A DNA stretch of 43,075 bases from Haliea sp040222615. GTDB lineage: Bacteria > Pseudomonadota > Gammaproteobacteria > Pseudomonadales > Halieaceae. Below the pieces are notes generated by a model. The model made no database searches. It was given only the letters and a program-made list of their open reading frames with translations, and was not told the DNA's origin. This document shows positions 7,572 to 15,803 of this stretch, piece after piece; the stretch's first letter is position 1; every line of letters begins with the position of its first letter. Both the position numbers and the translations under genes were made by a program. The DNA lies in contig NZ_JAVKCQ010000065.1 in assembly GCF_040222615.1 (NCBI RefSeq), forward strand, positions 1 to 43,075, read 5' to 3'.

Positions 7572-8459
7572 TTAGCGCCCGCTCACAGGAGTGGCGTACT
7601 GGCGCTGATTGGCCAGCAAGGCCGGCCACAGCGGGTTGCCCGCATCGCCCACCGCCAGGAAATCCGCGCTCAACAGGGTATCGCGGCAGTTGTAGCGCAG
7701 GGGATTGCCGTCCAGGCCCAGCACGCTGCCCCCGGCGGCCTCCAAAACAGCCTGACCGGCGGCGACATCCCATTCACAGCAGGGCGAGAACCGGGGGTAG
7801 ACATCGCCACGCCCCTCGGCCAGGTGGCAGAACTTGAGCGCGCTACCGCTGTTTTCCCGCTGCAGGGGGCCGCGTTGCGCCTCCAGCCAGGCCAGGCAGG
7901 CATCGAGCTGGCGGTTGCGGTGACGACGGCTGGCGAGCACGGTCAGGCTGCGGGGGGCGGCAGTGCCACGGTCGTCTTCCAGCACCCGGGTTGCCAGTGG
8001 CCGGCGTTCCCAGGATTCTCCATCGACAGTGCTGAAGCGCGCGGCGAGACTGCCTGGAATCCCCGCGTAGGCGAGCTTTTGCAGGGGAATATACAGCAGC
8101 CCCAACACCGCGCGATGATCCTCGATCAGGGCAATATTGATGGTGAACTCGCCGTTGCCGGCGACAAACTCCTTGGTACCGTCGAGCGGATCCACCATCC
8201 AGAAGCGCCGCCAGGTATGGCGCTGGGCCTTGGTCTCCGCGGAAGATTCCTCGGACAGCAGCGGTACGCCGGGGGTCAGTTGCGCAAGCCCGTCCCGGAG
8301 ATGAACGTGGGAGTCGAGATCGGCGTGGGTCAGCGGCGAATCATCCGCCTTGGCCCGCAGCCCGCTGTCGCCCGGAGCGTGGTAGTGCCCACAAATCAGC
8401 TCCCCGGCCTCGAAGCAGAGCCGCAGCAATGGCTGGATCAGGACGTTCAGATCGACCAC
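7572..8459 (-). CDS. cysQ: 3'(2'),5'-bisphosphate nucleotidase
   Basis: This 295-residue member of the inositol-monophosphatase superfamily should hydrolyse PAP to AMP, clearing the by-product of sulfate assimilation. Metal-site motifs are visible: SEES, then DPLDGTKEFVAGNGEFTINI (the DPxDGT motif plus the CysQ-typical KEF), and CEWDVAAGQAVLEAAGG near the C-terminus. I place the start at the GTG at 8459 (VVDLNVLIQPLLRLCFEAGE); the open frame extends further upstream but crosses the 14-bp tandem repeat and looks like non-protein sequence. The gene diverges from yrfG. Confidence 0.88.
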   Translation of the reverse strand: MVDLNVLIQPLLRLCFEAGELICGHYHAPGDSGLRAKADDSPLTHADLDSHVHLRDGLAQLTPGVPLLSEESSAETKAQRHTWRRFWMVDPLDGTKEFVAGNGEFTINIALIEDHRAVLGLLYIPLQKLAYAGIPGSLAARFSTVDGESWERRPLATRVLEDDRGTAAPRSLTVLASRRHRNRQLDACLAWLEAQRGPLQRENSGSALKFCHLAEGRGDVYPRFSPCCEWDVAAGQAVLEAAGGSVLGLDGNPLRYNCRDTLLSADFLAVGDAGNPLWPALLANQRQYATPVSGR

Positions 8460-8562
8460 GACAGCTATCCATGTGGAAAGCCCCGGATTATACCATCCCC
8501 CGGCCGCCCTGCGCCGTTGGTTGGGCACACTCGACGGGAACAGCTGCACGAGAGCCCAGACT

Positions 8563-8618
8563 GGCCGCACCTCGCCGGCCGCACCTCGCCGGCCGCACCT
8601 CGCCGGCAGCAGCTCGCC
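8563..8618. repeat. 14-bp tandem repeat, three perfect and one degenerate copy
   Basis: The unit GGCCGCACCTCGCC occurs at 8563-8576, 8577-8590 and 8591-8604, then as GGCAGCAGCTCGCC at 8605-8618. It lies in the 230-base gap between the divergent cysQ and yrfG starts, upstream of both genes. Confidence 0.9.
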
Positions 8619-8652
8619 AGCAGCCCCGGCTGCGCGTCCTGCAAAAAAACGG

Positions 8653-8658
8653 CATAAT
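8653..8658 (+). promoter_or_regulatory. Possible -10 element for yrfG
   Basis: CATAAT lies 31 bases before the yrfG ATG and directly after an A7 run. No convincing -35 is seen; the tandem repeat ends about 35 bases upstream. Confidence 0.3.
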
Positions 8659-8689
8659 GCTCCGCCACCCGCAACGGTCACCCGCGCAC

Positions 8690-9375
8690 ATGATTGACTG
8701 GGACAGCATCGACACGGTTCTGCTGGACATGGACGGCACCCTGCTGGACCTCCACTTCGACAACTACTTCTGGCTGGACCACCTGCCGCGCCTGTATGCC
8801 GCCAAGCACGGCATCCCCGAGGCCGACGCCACGACCAGCCTGCACGGGCGCTTTGGCGGCCAGCAGGGCACTCTGGACTGGTACTCCCTGGACTACTGGA
8901 GCACCCAGCTGGACATGGACATCCCGGCGCTGAAACGGGAAATCCAGCACATGGTCAGCTTGCGCCCGTTTGCGCTGGAGTTCCTGCAGCAGCTGCACGC
9001 CGGCCCCTGCGATGTCGTCCTGGTCACCAACGCCCACCGCAAGACCCTGGATATCAAGATGTCCCAGATCGACATCACCCCCTGGTTCGATCGCCTCGTG
9101 GTGTCCCACGACCTGCGGGCGCCGAAAGAGGACCAGGCGTTCTGGCACGCCCTGCAGCAGCTGCACCCTTTCAACCCAGCGCGTACCCTGCTGATTGACG
9201 ACACCGAGAGTGTGCTGGAATCCGCCCGCCAGTACGGCATCGCCCATCTACTGACCCTGTTGCAGCCCGACAGCCAGCACCAGAAGCGTATCGAAACCCG
9301 CTTTCCCGGCATCCATCACTTCGATGAAATCATGCCCGGAACCCTGCCCCGAACCGGCGAGCCCCACAGCCCGAC

Positions 9376-9379
<4 letters not shown>
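8690..9379 (+). CDS. yrfG: HAD-family GMP/IMP nucleotidase
   Basis: This 229-residue haloacid-dehalogenase-fold phosphatase has motif I DMDGTLLDLHFDN near residue 13, motif II LVTNAHRK, a Lys in APKEDQAFW and motif IV LLIDDTESVLESA. The LHFDNYFW segment is characteristic of the E. coli YrfG-like subgroup, which acts on purine mononucleotides. The next gene is hslR, overlapping by 4 bases, the same pairing as yrfG-hslR in enterobacteria, and this supports the assignment. I chose the ATG at 8690 (MIDWDSIDTVLLDMDGT); an in-frame ATG at 8657 would add 11 residues. Confidence 0.88.
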
Positions 9380-9771
<392 letters not shown>

Positions 9772-9780
9772 CCACCCCGC

Positions 9781-10980
9781 CTACCCCACCACAATCGCAT
9801 TGCGGCCCTCGTCCTTGGCCCGGTAAAGCGCCTGGTCCGCCAGGCGCACCAGATCACCGGAAACAAGGTCGCCATCGGGGGAAATCGACACCAGCCCCTG
9901 GCTCACGGTGATGCAGGGCGCCACCGGCGACTCGCCGTGGGGAATGTGCTCCTCTATCACCAGCTGACGCAGCCGCTCCGCGGTGCGGAGGGCGATTTCC
10001 TGGTCGGCGCCGGGCAGGATCAGGATGAACTCCTCGCCGCCGTAGCGCGCCACCACCTCGCCGGCCCGGGTCACCGCACGCTGCATCACGTCCGCCAGTT
10101 GCTGTAACACCTGGTCGCCAGCGAGGTGGCCATAGGTATCGTTGTAGGGCTTGAAGTAATCCACATCCAGCAGGATCAGCGACAGCATGCCGCCGTTGCG
10201 GCGGGCGCGGTTGATCTCCTCCTGCAGCACCCGGTTCACCAGACGCCGGTTACCGAGCCCGGTCAGCTCATCGACATTGGCGAGGTCCGTCAGCTGGCGG
10301 CGAGCATCCCGCAACTGACGGTTGCGGTCGCGCAGGCTGTTGGTGAGGTCGGCGAGTTCCCGCGACATGGTCTCGCGCTGCCAGTTGACGGATATCAGGC
10401 TGCGGATGGAGGCGTGCACCCGCTCACTCACTGGCAGCATCAGGGCGCAGATCACCAGCGTCACGAAACCGATCAGCAGGTTGAATGGCCCCTCCCAATA
10501 GTGCACGAGGTACCACCAGCCGATTGGCCAGAGCGCCGCATAGAGCTGGGCCAGGAAATACTCCCGCAGGGCCAGGGTCGCACCGAGGGAGAGCAGGGTG
10601 ATCATGAAAATCAGCAACAGGAAAACCTGCTGCATGCTGTCCGGCACCCGCGGCGCCATCAGCACGAAGGCGGAAGACCACACCAGTCCGGTCAGCGTTG
10701 CGCCGAGCAGCAGCGCCCAGTACACCCGGGCCGGGTGCTGCTGGTAGTGTCGCGCCACCAGGGCGTTGCTCATGTAGTGCCATCGCACCAGCAGCAGGAG
10801 CGATACACCAAAGGCCCACAGCACTAGCCAGAGGATGGGAATGAATTGCCAGAACAGCGCCAGCGCTGCGGCCACACCCAGCACATTGGCGGCAATACTC
10901 GCGGCACGGCCGTTCTGCATCACCATTTCCAGTTGTGATGCGAACAACTCCTCGTTGGGTATGTGGCGCTGGTAGATCAT
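9781..10980 (-). CDS. Membrane-bound diguanylate cyclase (GGDEF)
   Basis: This roughly 399-residue protein should make cyclic di-GMP. The N-terminal half carries about six hydrophobic segments (for example ANVLGVAAALALFWQFIP and ILWLVLWAFGVSLLLL). A coiled segment (RDRNRQLRDARRQL) leads into a GGDEF domain with DELTGLGNRR and the active-site motif ARYGGEEF. The inhibitory I-site position reads RAGE rather than the usual RxxD, so product inhibition may be altered. I chose the ATG at 10980, preceded by AGGA at 7 bases; a GTG at 11028 would add 16 residues. It diverges from the SGNH-like gene and has no EAL domain. Confidence 0.92.
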   Translation of the reverse strand: MIYQRHIPNEELFASQLEMVMQNGRAASIAANVLGVAAALALFWQFIPILWLVLWAFGVSLLLLVRWHYMSNALVARHYQQHPARVYWALLLGATLTGLVWSSAFVLMAPRVPDSMQQVFLLLIFMITLLSLGATLALREYFLAQLYAALWPIGWWYLVHYWEGPFNLLIGFVTLVICALMLPVSERVHASIRSLISVNWQRETMSRELADLTNSLRDRNRQLRDARRQLTDLANVDELTGLGNRRLVNRVLQEEINRARRNGGMLSLILLDVDYFKPYNDTYGHLAGDQVLQQLADVMQRAVTRAGEVVARYGGEEFILILPGADQEIALRTAERLRQLVIEEHIPHGESPVAPCITVSQGLVSISPDGDLVSGDLVRLADQALYRAKDEGRNAIVVG

Positions 10981-11161
10981 GCGCGCATCCTGCCCCGAAG
11001 CGAGCGCCCGGGACAACCGAATTAGCACCGCCTGCGACTTCCGTCACACCACAGGCGACAGCGCGATCACAGCTGCGAACCAGCGCACATTCCGGCCGGG
11101 ACCGCAATTGCCACCTGCACAGGATTGGGACAAACTCCCTTGCCTATCGTTGGAGCCCACT

Positions 11162-11899
11162 GTGTATTCCTGGACCGCCATTCGCAACTTCTGCCTGGCC
11201 CTGCTGCTGGTCCCGATCGGACACTTTGCCTGGCTCGCCGCCCGGGACGCTCTGCAAATCACCCACAGCTCTCCGACCGCCTGGCAGAAAGAGGTCGAGG
11301 CCTATACCCGTGCCGACCAGCGCACGGCGTTGCCGAACCTGCCCGTCCTGGTCGTCGGCGGCCGCCGGGTCACCCTGTGGCAGGACCTGCCTGACATGCT
11401 GGCGCCGCAACCCGTGCTGATGCGTGGCCTTGGCAGCGCCGTCATCGAGGATATCCTGCACTACTACGACCGGTTGATCGGCTTCTACCGCCCCTCCAGC
11501 GTCGTGCTACTGCCTGGCAACAGCGAGTTCCACCTGCGCGATGACAAGACTGCCACCGAGCTGGCAGCCGCTATCAAAGCGCTGGAACTGAAGGATGCGG
11601 GGCTGCGGGGGAACGGTCGCTTTATCGTCTTTGTCCCGGTGAAATCACCCGTTTTTCCCCGGGACTTTGCCGCCATCGACGAGACAGCGACGTTGCTGCA
11701 CCGCTGGGCGAGGGGCCGGCCAAGAGTCACGGTGCTGGACCCCAATCCATTGCTGCAGGATCTGGCCGGCAACCCCAGCGGACGCTTTTTCTGGCCCGAC
11801 GGCATGCACCTGAACAACGCCGGCTATACGCGCCTTGGAGCGCTGCTGCAGGACGCCCTGAGACACAGCGCGGGCCAGGCCAGGCGACAAGAGAAATAA
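11162..11899 (+). CDS. SGNH/GDSL-hydrolase-like protein with degenerate active site
   Basis: This protein of about 245 residues has an N-terminal membrane anchor or uncleaved signal (hydrophobic residues 8-27). It aligns by eye with the bacterial SGNH lipase/acylhydrolase group: block I at residues 61-73 (PVLVVGGRRVTLW), block II RGLGSAVIEDILHYYDRLI, block III LLPGNSEFH and block V DGMHLNNAGYTRL. The nucleophile serine of block I is replaced (Gly67/Arg68/Arg69) and the block III asparagine is Ser, while the Asp-x-x-His of block V is kept. I infer a non-hydrolytic or altered-chemistry homologue. The start is the GTG at 11162 with GGAG six bases upstream; a TTG at 11150 is possible. dxs follows after 34 bases. 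Confidence 0.65.
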   Translation: MYSWTAIRNFCLALLLVPIGHFAWLAARDALQITHSSPTAWQKEVEAYTRADQRTALPNLPVLVVGGRRVTLWQDLPDMLAPQPVLMRGLGSAVIEDILHYYDRLIGFYRPSSVVLLPGNSEFHLRDDKTATELAAAIKALELKDAGLRGNGRFIVFVPVKSPVFPRDFAAIDETATLLHRWARGRPRVTVLDPNPLLQDLAGNPSGRFFWPDGMHLNNAGYTRLGALLQDALRHSAGQARRQEK

Positions 11900-11921
11900 C
11901 CACATCCCGTCGGGAATGCGC

Positions 11922-11927
11922 TAGAAT
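11922..11927 (+). promoter_or_regulatory. Possible -10 element of dxs
   Basis: TAGAAT ends 6 bases before the dxs ATG at 11934, with no clear Shine-Dalgarno sequence. The spacing matches that seen before the Ada-AlkA fusion gene and would give a leaderless transcript. No -35 match is seen. Confidence 0.25.
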
Positions 11928-11933
11928 TCGGCG

Positions 11934-13892
11934 ATGTTGAGCGAAATCCCCGTCACACTGCCGCACACCCCCCTGCTGAGCGCCATTGACCAGGGCCGGC
12001 CCCTGCGCGAGCTGAATGAGGAGGAGTTGCTGCTGCTGAGCGAGGAACTGCGTGCCTACCTGCTCTACACCGTGGGCCAGAGCGGCGGCCATTTCGGCGC
12101 AGGCCTCGGCGTGGTGGAGTTGACCATCGCCCTGCACACGATCTACAACACGCCCCACGACCGCGTCGTCTGGGACGTCGGCCACCAGACCTACCCGCAC
12201 AAAATCCTCACCGGCCGCATGCAGCAGATGCAGAGCATCCGCCAGGCCGGCGGCCTGTCGGGCTTCCCCAAGCGCAGCGAGAGCGAGTACGACACCTTTG
12301 GCGTCGGCCACTCCTCCACCAGTATCTCCGCAGCGATGGGCATGGCACTGGCGGCGCAGCAGCAGGGCATCAAGCGCAAAGTGGTGGCGGTGATCGGCGA
12401 TGGGGCCATCACCGGCGGCATGGCCATCGAAGCCCTGGCCCACGCCGGCCACGTGCGTCCCAATATGCTCTGTATCCTCAACGACAACCAGATGTCCATC
12501 GGCCACAACACCGGCGGCCTGGCGACCTACTTCGCCAAGATCTGGGCCAGCAAGACCTACATCGCCATGCGCGAGGGCTCGAAGAAGATTCTCAAGCGCA
12601 TCAAACCGGCCTGGGATCTCGCCAAGCGCACGGAAGAGCACATGAAGGGCATGGTCGCCCCGGGCACCCTGTTCGAGGAGCTGGGCTGGCACTATATCGG
12701 CCCCCTCGATGGCCACGACCTGCCGCAGCTGCTGCAGACCCTGGAGAACATGAAGGATCTGGAGGGTCCCCAGTTCCTCCATATTCGCACCATGAAGGGC
12801 AAGGGCTTCGCGCCGGCCGAGCGAGATCCGGTGGGCTACCACGCCATCAACAAGATCGAGGCAGCGCCCAAACGGCCCCAGCCCGACGCGGCCGCGCCTT
12901 TCCCCGGACCGAAGAAGGTCAAATACCAGGATGTGTTCGGCCGCTGGCTCTGCGACACGGCGGCCATGGACCAGCGCCTGGTCGGCCTCACCCCCGCCAT
13001 GTGCGAAGGGTCCGGCATGGTGGAATTCTCCCGCCAGTACCCCCGGCGCTACTATGACGTCGCCATCGCCGAACAGCACTGCGTGACCCTGGCGGCAGGC
13101 ATGGCCTGCGACGGCCTGAAGCCGGTCGTGGCGATCTACTCTACTTTCCTCCAGCGCGGCTACGACCAGCTTATCCACGACGTGGCCCTGCAGAACCTGG
13201 ACGTTACCTTCGCCATCGACCGCGCCGGCCTGGTGGGCCAGGACGGCCCCACCCACCACGGCGCCTTCGACCTGAGCTACATGCGCTGCATCCCGAACAT
13301 GGTGATTGGCGCGCCCTCGGACGAAAACGAATGTCGGCAGATGCTATACACCGCCTATGACCACGCCGGTCCCGCGGCCATCCGCTACCCCCGCGGCAAC
13401 GGTCCCGGCGCCGTGATCGCCCACGAGATGACCGTGCTGGAGATCGGCAAGGCCGTTACCGTGCGCAAAGGCCGGCAGGTCGCCATTCTCGCCTTCGGCA
13501 CCCTGCTGACCTCGGCACTGCGGGCCGGCGAAGCCCTGGACGCCACCGTGGTAGACATGCGCTGGGTCAAACCTCTGGATGAAGCACTGATCATGGCCCT
13601 GGCCGACAGCTGCGAACTGCTGGTCACGGTGGAAGACAACGCAGTGGCCGGCGGCGCCGGCAGCGGCGTGCACGAACTGCTGGCACGACACCATGTGGAT
13701 ACGCCCTGCCTGCACCTCGGGCTGCCGGACAGCTTCGTCGAGCACGCGAGCCAGGAGGAACAGATGGCAGAACTTGGACTGGATGGGGAGGGGATTGTGG
13801 ACAGTGTACGGCAGGCCCTGGCGCACAAGCAGCAGACCCCCGCCACCGCACTGACTACCGTCGAAGCGCTGGAAGTCGGCCGCACTCGCTAG
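11934..13892 (+). CDS. dxs: 1-deoxy-D-xylulose-5-phosphate synthase
   Basis: This 652-residue thiamine-diphosphate enzyme condenses pyruvate and glyceraldehyde-3-phosphate, the first step of the MEP isoprenoid pathway. Features seen are VWDVGHQTYPHKILTGR and SGFPKRSESEYDTFGVGHSS (substrate histidines), GDGAITGGMAIEAL plus LNDNQMSIGHNTGG (ThDP/Mg site), YYDVAIAEQHCVTLAAGMA (catalytic Glu) and QDGPTHHGAFDLSY. The length is slightly above the usual 620-640 residues. In many gammaproteobacteria dxs follows xseB-ispA directly; here those two genes lie 16 kb downstream on the same strand. The next gene is a methyltransferase of the glycan island. Confidence 0.97.
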   Translation: MLSEIPVTLPHTPLLSAIDQGRPLRELNEEELLLLSEELRAYLLYTVGQSGGHFGAGLGVVELTIALHTIYNTPHDRVVWDVGHQTYPHKILTGRMQQMQSIRQAGGLSGFPKRSESEYDTFGVGHSSTSISAAMGMALAAQQQGIKRKVVAVIGDGAITGGMAIEALAHAGHVRPNMLCILNDNQMSIGHNTGGLATYFAKIWASKTYIAMREGSKKILKRIKPAWDLAKRTEEHMKGMVAPGTLFEELGWHYIGPLDGHDLPQLLQTLENMKDLEGPQFLHIRTMKGKGFAPAERDPVGYHAINKIEAAPKRPQPDAAAPFPGPKKVKYQDVFGRWLCDTAAMDQRLVGLTPAMCEGSGMVEFSRQYPRRYYDVAIAEQHCVTLAAGMACDGLKPVVAIYSTFLQRGYDQLIHDVALQNLDVTFAIDRAGLVGQDGPTHHGAFDLSYMRCIPNMVIGAPSDENECRQMLYTAYDHAGPAAIRYPRGNGPGAVIAHEMTVLEIGKAVTVRKGRQVAILAFGTLLTSALRAGEALDATVVDMRWVKPLDEALIMALADSCELLVTVEDNAVAGGAGSGVHELLARHHVDTPCLHLGLPDSFVEHASQEEQMAELGLDGEGIVDSVRQALAHKQQTPATALTTVEALEVGRTR

Positions 13893-13913
13893 CCCCCTGC
13901 AGGGAGTGTTGCA

Positions 13914-14627
13914 TTGAAAACGATAGACCCGGAGCAGCAAAACAAGATCAAGGTGTTTTACGACACCGTCTACCACCAGCCCGACAGCGCACCGCAACAA
14001 CCCTCCCGCCATGTCAGGCGACTCGCCCGGCAGCTGCAGACCTCTCCGAACCAGCGGGTTCTGGATGTGGCCTGCGGCACCGGCGGATTCCTGGCCGCTT
14101 GTGCAGCCCACGGCAACCATGTCGCAGGGGTCGACATCTCCGATACGGCGATTGATGTGTGCAAGACGCGGTTACCCGGCGGGGAGTTCCATGCCTGCCC
14201 AGCTGAAAAGCTGCCGTTTGCTGACCAGCAGTTTGACGCAGTGACCTGCCTCGGCTCCCTCGAACACTTCCTCGATCCCGTGGCCGCGCTGCGGGAAATG
14301 GTGCGGGTGGCGAAACCGCAGGCGCAGTTCGTGATTCTGGTGCCCAACAAGGATTTCCTGACCAGGAAGCTGGGCCTGTACGGCGGCACCTACCAGGTCG
14401 ATGCGATGGAAGTCGTGCGCTCACTGGAAGAGTGGGACGCGCTGTTCAGGGAGGCCGGCCTCACGGTGCGCAAACGGTGGAAGGACACGCATGTCCTGTC
14501 CCGGAGCTGGATCATGACCAGTGGGCTGCTTGCCGCCCCACTGCGAGCGGCGCAGGCACTTGCGTTGCTGGCCTGGCCACTGCGCTGGCAGTACCAGGTG
14601 TATCACCTGGCAGAAGTCAGCCGTTGA
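13914..14627 (+). CDS. Class I SAM-dependent methyltransferase
   Basis: This 237-residue UbiE/UbiG-like Rossmann methyltransferase has motif I VLDVACGTGGFLAACAAHG, motif II acidic end VAGVDIS, post-motif FDAVTCLGSLEHFLDP and a Methyltransf_11-type core. The acceptor is unknown. Position at the head of the glycan island, 9 bases before a GT4 gene, suggests methylation of a sugar or a lipid-linked glycan; ubiquinone biosynthesis is less likely given the context. The start is TTG at 13914, supported by AGGGAG at 13901-13906. A small palindrome CCCTGCAGGG (13895-13904) overlaps that ribosome-binding site and might mask it. Confidence 0.8.
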   Translation: MKTIDPEQQNKIKVFYDTVYHQPDSAPQQPSRHVRRLARQLQTSPNQRVLDVACGTGGFLAACAAHGNHVAGVDISDTAIDVCKTRLPGGEFHACPAEKLPFADQQFDAVTCLGSLEHFLDPVAALREMVRVAKPQAQFVILVPNKDFLTRKLGLYGGTYQVDAMEVVRSLEEWDALFREAGLTVRKRWKDTHVLSRSWIMTSGLLAAPLRAAQALALLAWPLRWQYQVYHLAEVSR

Positions 14628-14636
14628 GATTCAGGC

Positions 14637-15803
14637 ATGCCTCCTGAGGGAACAGCACAGGCCACTGGCAACGAATCCGGGCTGAAAGTGCTGGTAATCA
14701 CCCGCAACCTGCCGCCGCTGGTGGGGGGCATGGAGCGGTTGCTGTACAACCTCGTACTGGGAGTGGCGGAGTATGCGGACGTCACCGTGATCGGGCCCTC
14801 TGGTTGCCGCGCTTACCTTCCCGGCGCAGTGGCAACACAGGAGTGCAGCGACAAGCTGGCCGGGTTTCTGGTCGGATCAACGCTGGCGGCGCTGCGCATA
14901 GTCCGCCAAGGGCGCTTTGACGTGGTGATCGGCGGTAGTGGCCTGATGGCGCCTCTGCTACTACTGCTCAAGCTCCTGTTCCGCTGCCGCACCTTGATAC
15001 TGGTCCACGGCCTGGACATTATCGTCGACCACTGGCTCTACCAGCGTCTGTTCATCCCCGCCCTGCGCAAAGCCGACCAGGTGGTCGCCAACAGCCGCAA
15101 CACGCGGCGCCTGGCCGTGGAAAAGGGCGTGGCAGAAGACCGTATAACCATCATCCACCCGGGCACTCACATACCGGAACTTCCAGACGAAGAGCGGAAG
15201 CGAGAGTTTCTGCAGCGCTACCGGATTCCCCACAGCCGCTACATGCTTTTTGTGGGCCGGATTACCCGCCGCAAAGGCCTGTCACCTTTTATCCGCAATA
15301 GCCTGCCGGCTATCCTGCAGGCCTGTCCGGACGCAGGGCTGGTAGTGGTGGGTGACAACCCGGATGACAGCCTGAACAGGCAGGGGGAAAAGGCAGAGGT
15401 GCTGGCCGCAATTAAAGAGACCGGGCTAACCGATAAAGTGATGTTTCTGGGCCAGGTGAACGACCGTGACCTGGAAACGGCCTATGCCTGCGCAGCGGTG
15501 CATGTGTTTCCGCTGATAGCAGTGCCCGGGGATGTGGAGGGGTTCGGAATGGTGGCCATTGAGGCGGCGGCGATGGGAACACCCACTATCGGGTTTGATG
15601 TTGGGGGGGTGAGAGACGCTGTATTGCCAACCGGAGGCCATCTGGTTGAGGTTGGGCAGTACAACCTGCTCAGGGACGCAGCAACCACACAACTGCAACA
15701 CATTGGCGACAAAAGCGGAGCATATAGAGAGCAAGCCAAGTGCTTCGACTGGACACGCTTCCACCAGTATGTGCGCCCACTTATTCACCAAGCCAATCCA
15801 TGA
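14637..15803 (+). CDS. GT4-family glycosyltransferase
   Basis: This 388-residue GT-B glycosyltransferase has an N-terminal LVITRNLPPLVGGMERLLYNL (acceptor-side glycine loop), VANSRNTRRLAVEKGV and VGRITRRKGLSPFI (donor-domain start). The donor site is represented by HVFPLIAVPGDVEGFGMVAIEAAAMGTPTIGFDVGG, with the E-x7-E-like acidic pair. It should transfer a sugar from a nucleotide donor at the cytoplasmic membrane face; the sugar cannot be named. It follows the methyltransferase by 9 bases, and its stop overlaps the start of the glycerophosphotransferase gene (ATGA), tying these genes into one transcript. Confidence 0.9.
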   Translation: MPPEGTAQATGNESGLKVLVITRNLPPLVGGMERLLYNLVLGVAEYADVTVIGPSGCRAYLPGAVATQECSDKLAGFLVGSTLAALRIVRQGRFDVVIGGSGLMAPLLLLLKLLFRCRTLILVHGLDIIVDHWLYQRLFIPALRKADQVVANSRNTRRLAVEKGVAEDRITIIHPGTHIPELPDEERKREFLQRYRIPHSRYMLFVGRITRRKGLSPFIRNSLPAILQACPDAGLVVVGDNPDDSLNRQGEKAEVLAAIKETGLTDKVMFLGQVNDRDLETAYACAAVHVFPLIAVPGDVEGFGMVAIEAAAMGTPTIGFDVGGVRDAVLPTGGHLVEVGQYNLLRDAATTQLQHIGDKSGAYREQAKCFDWTRFHQYVRPLIHQANP

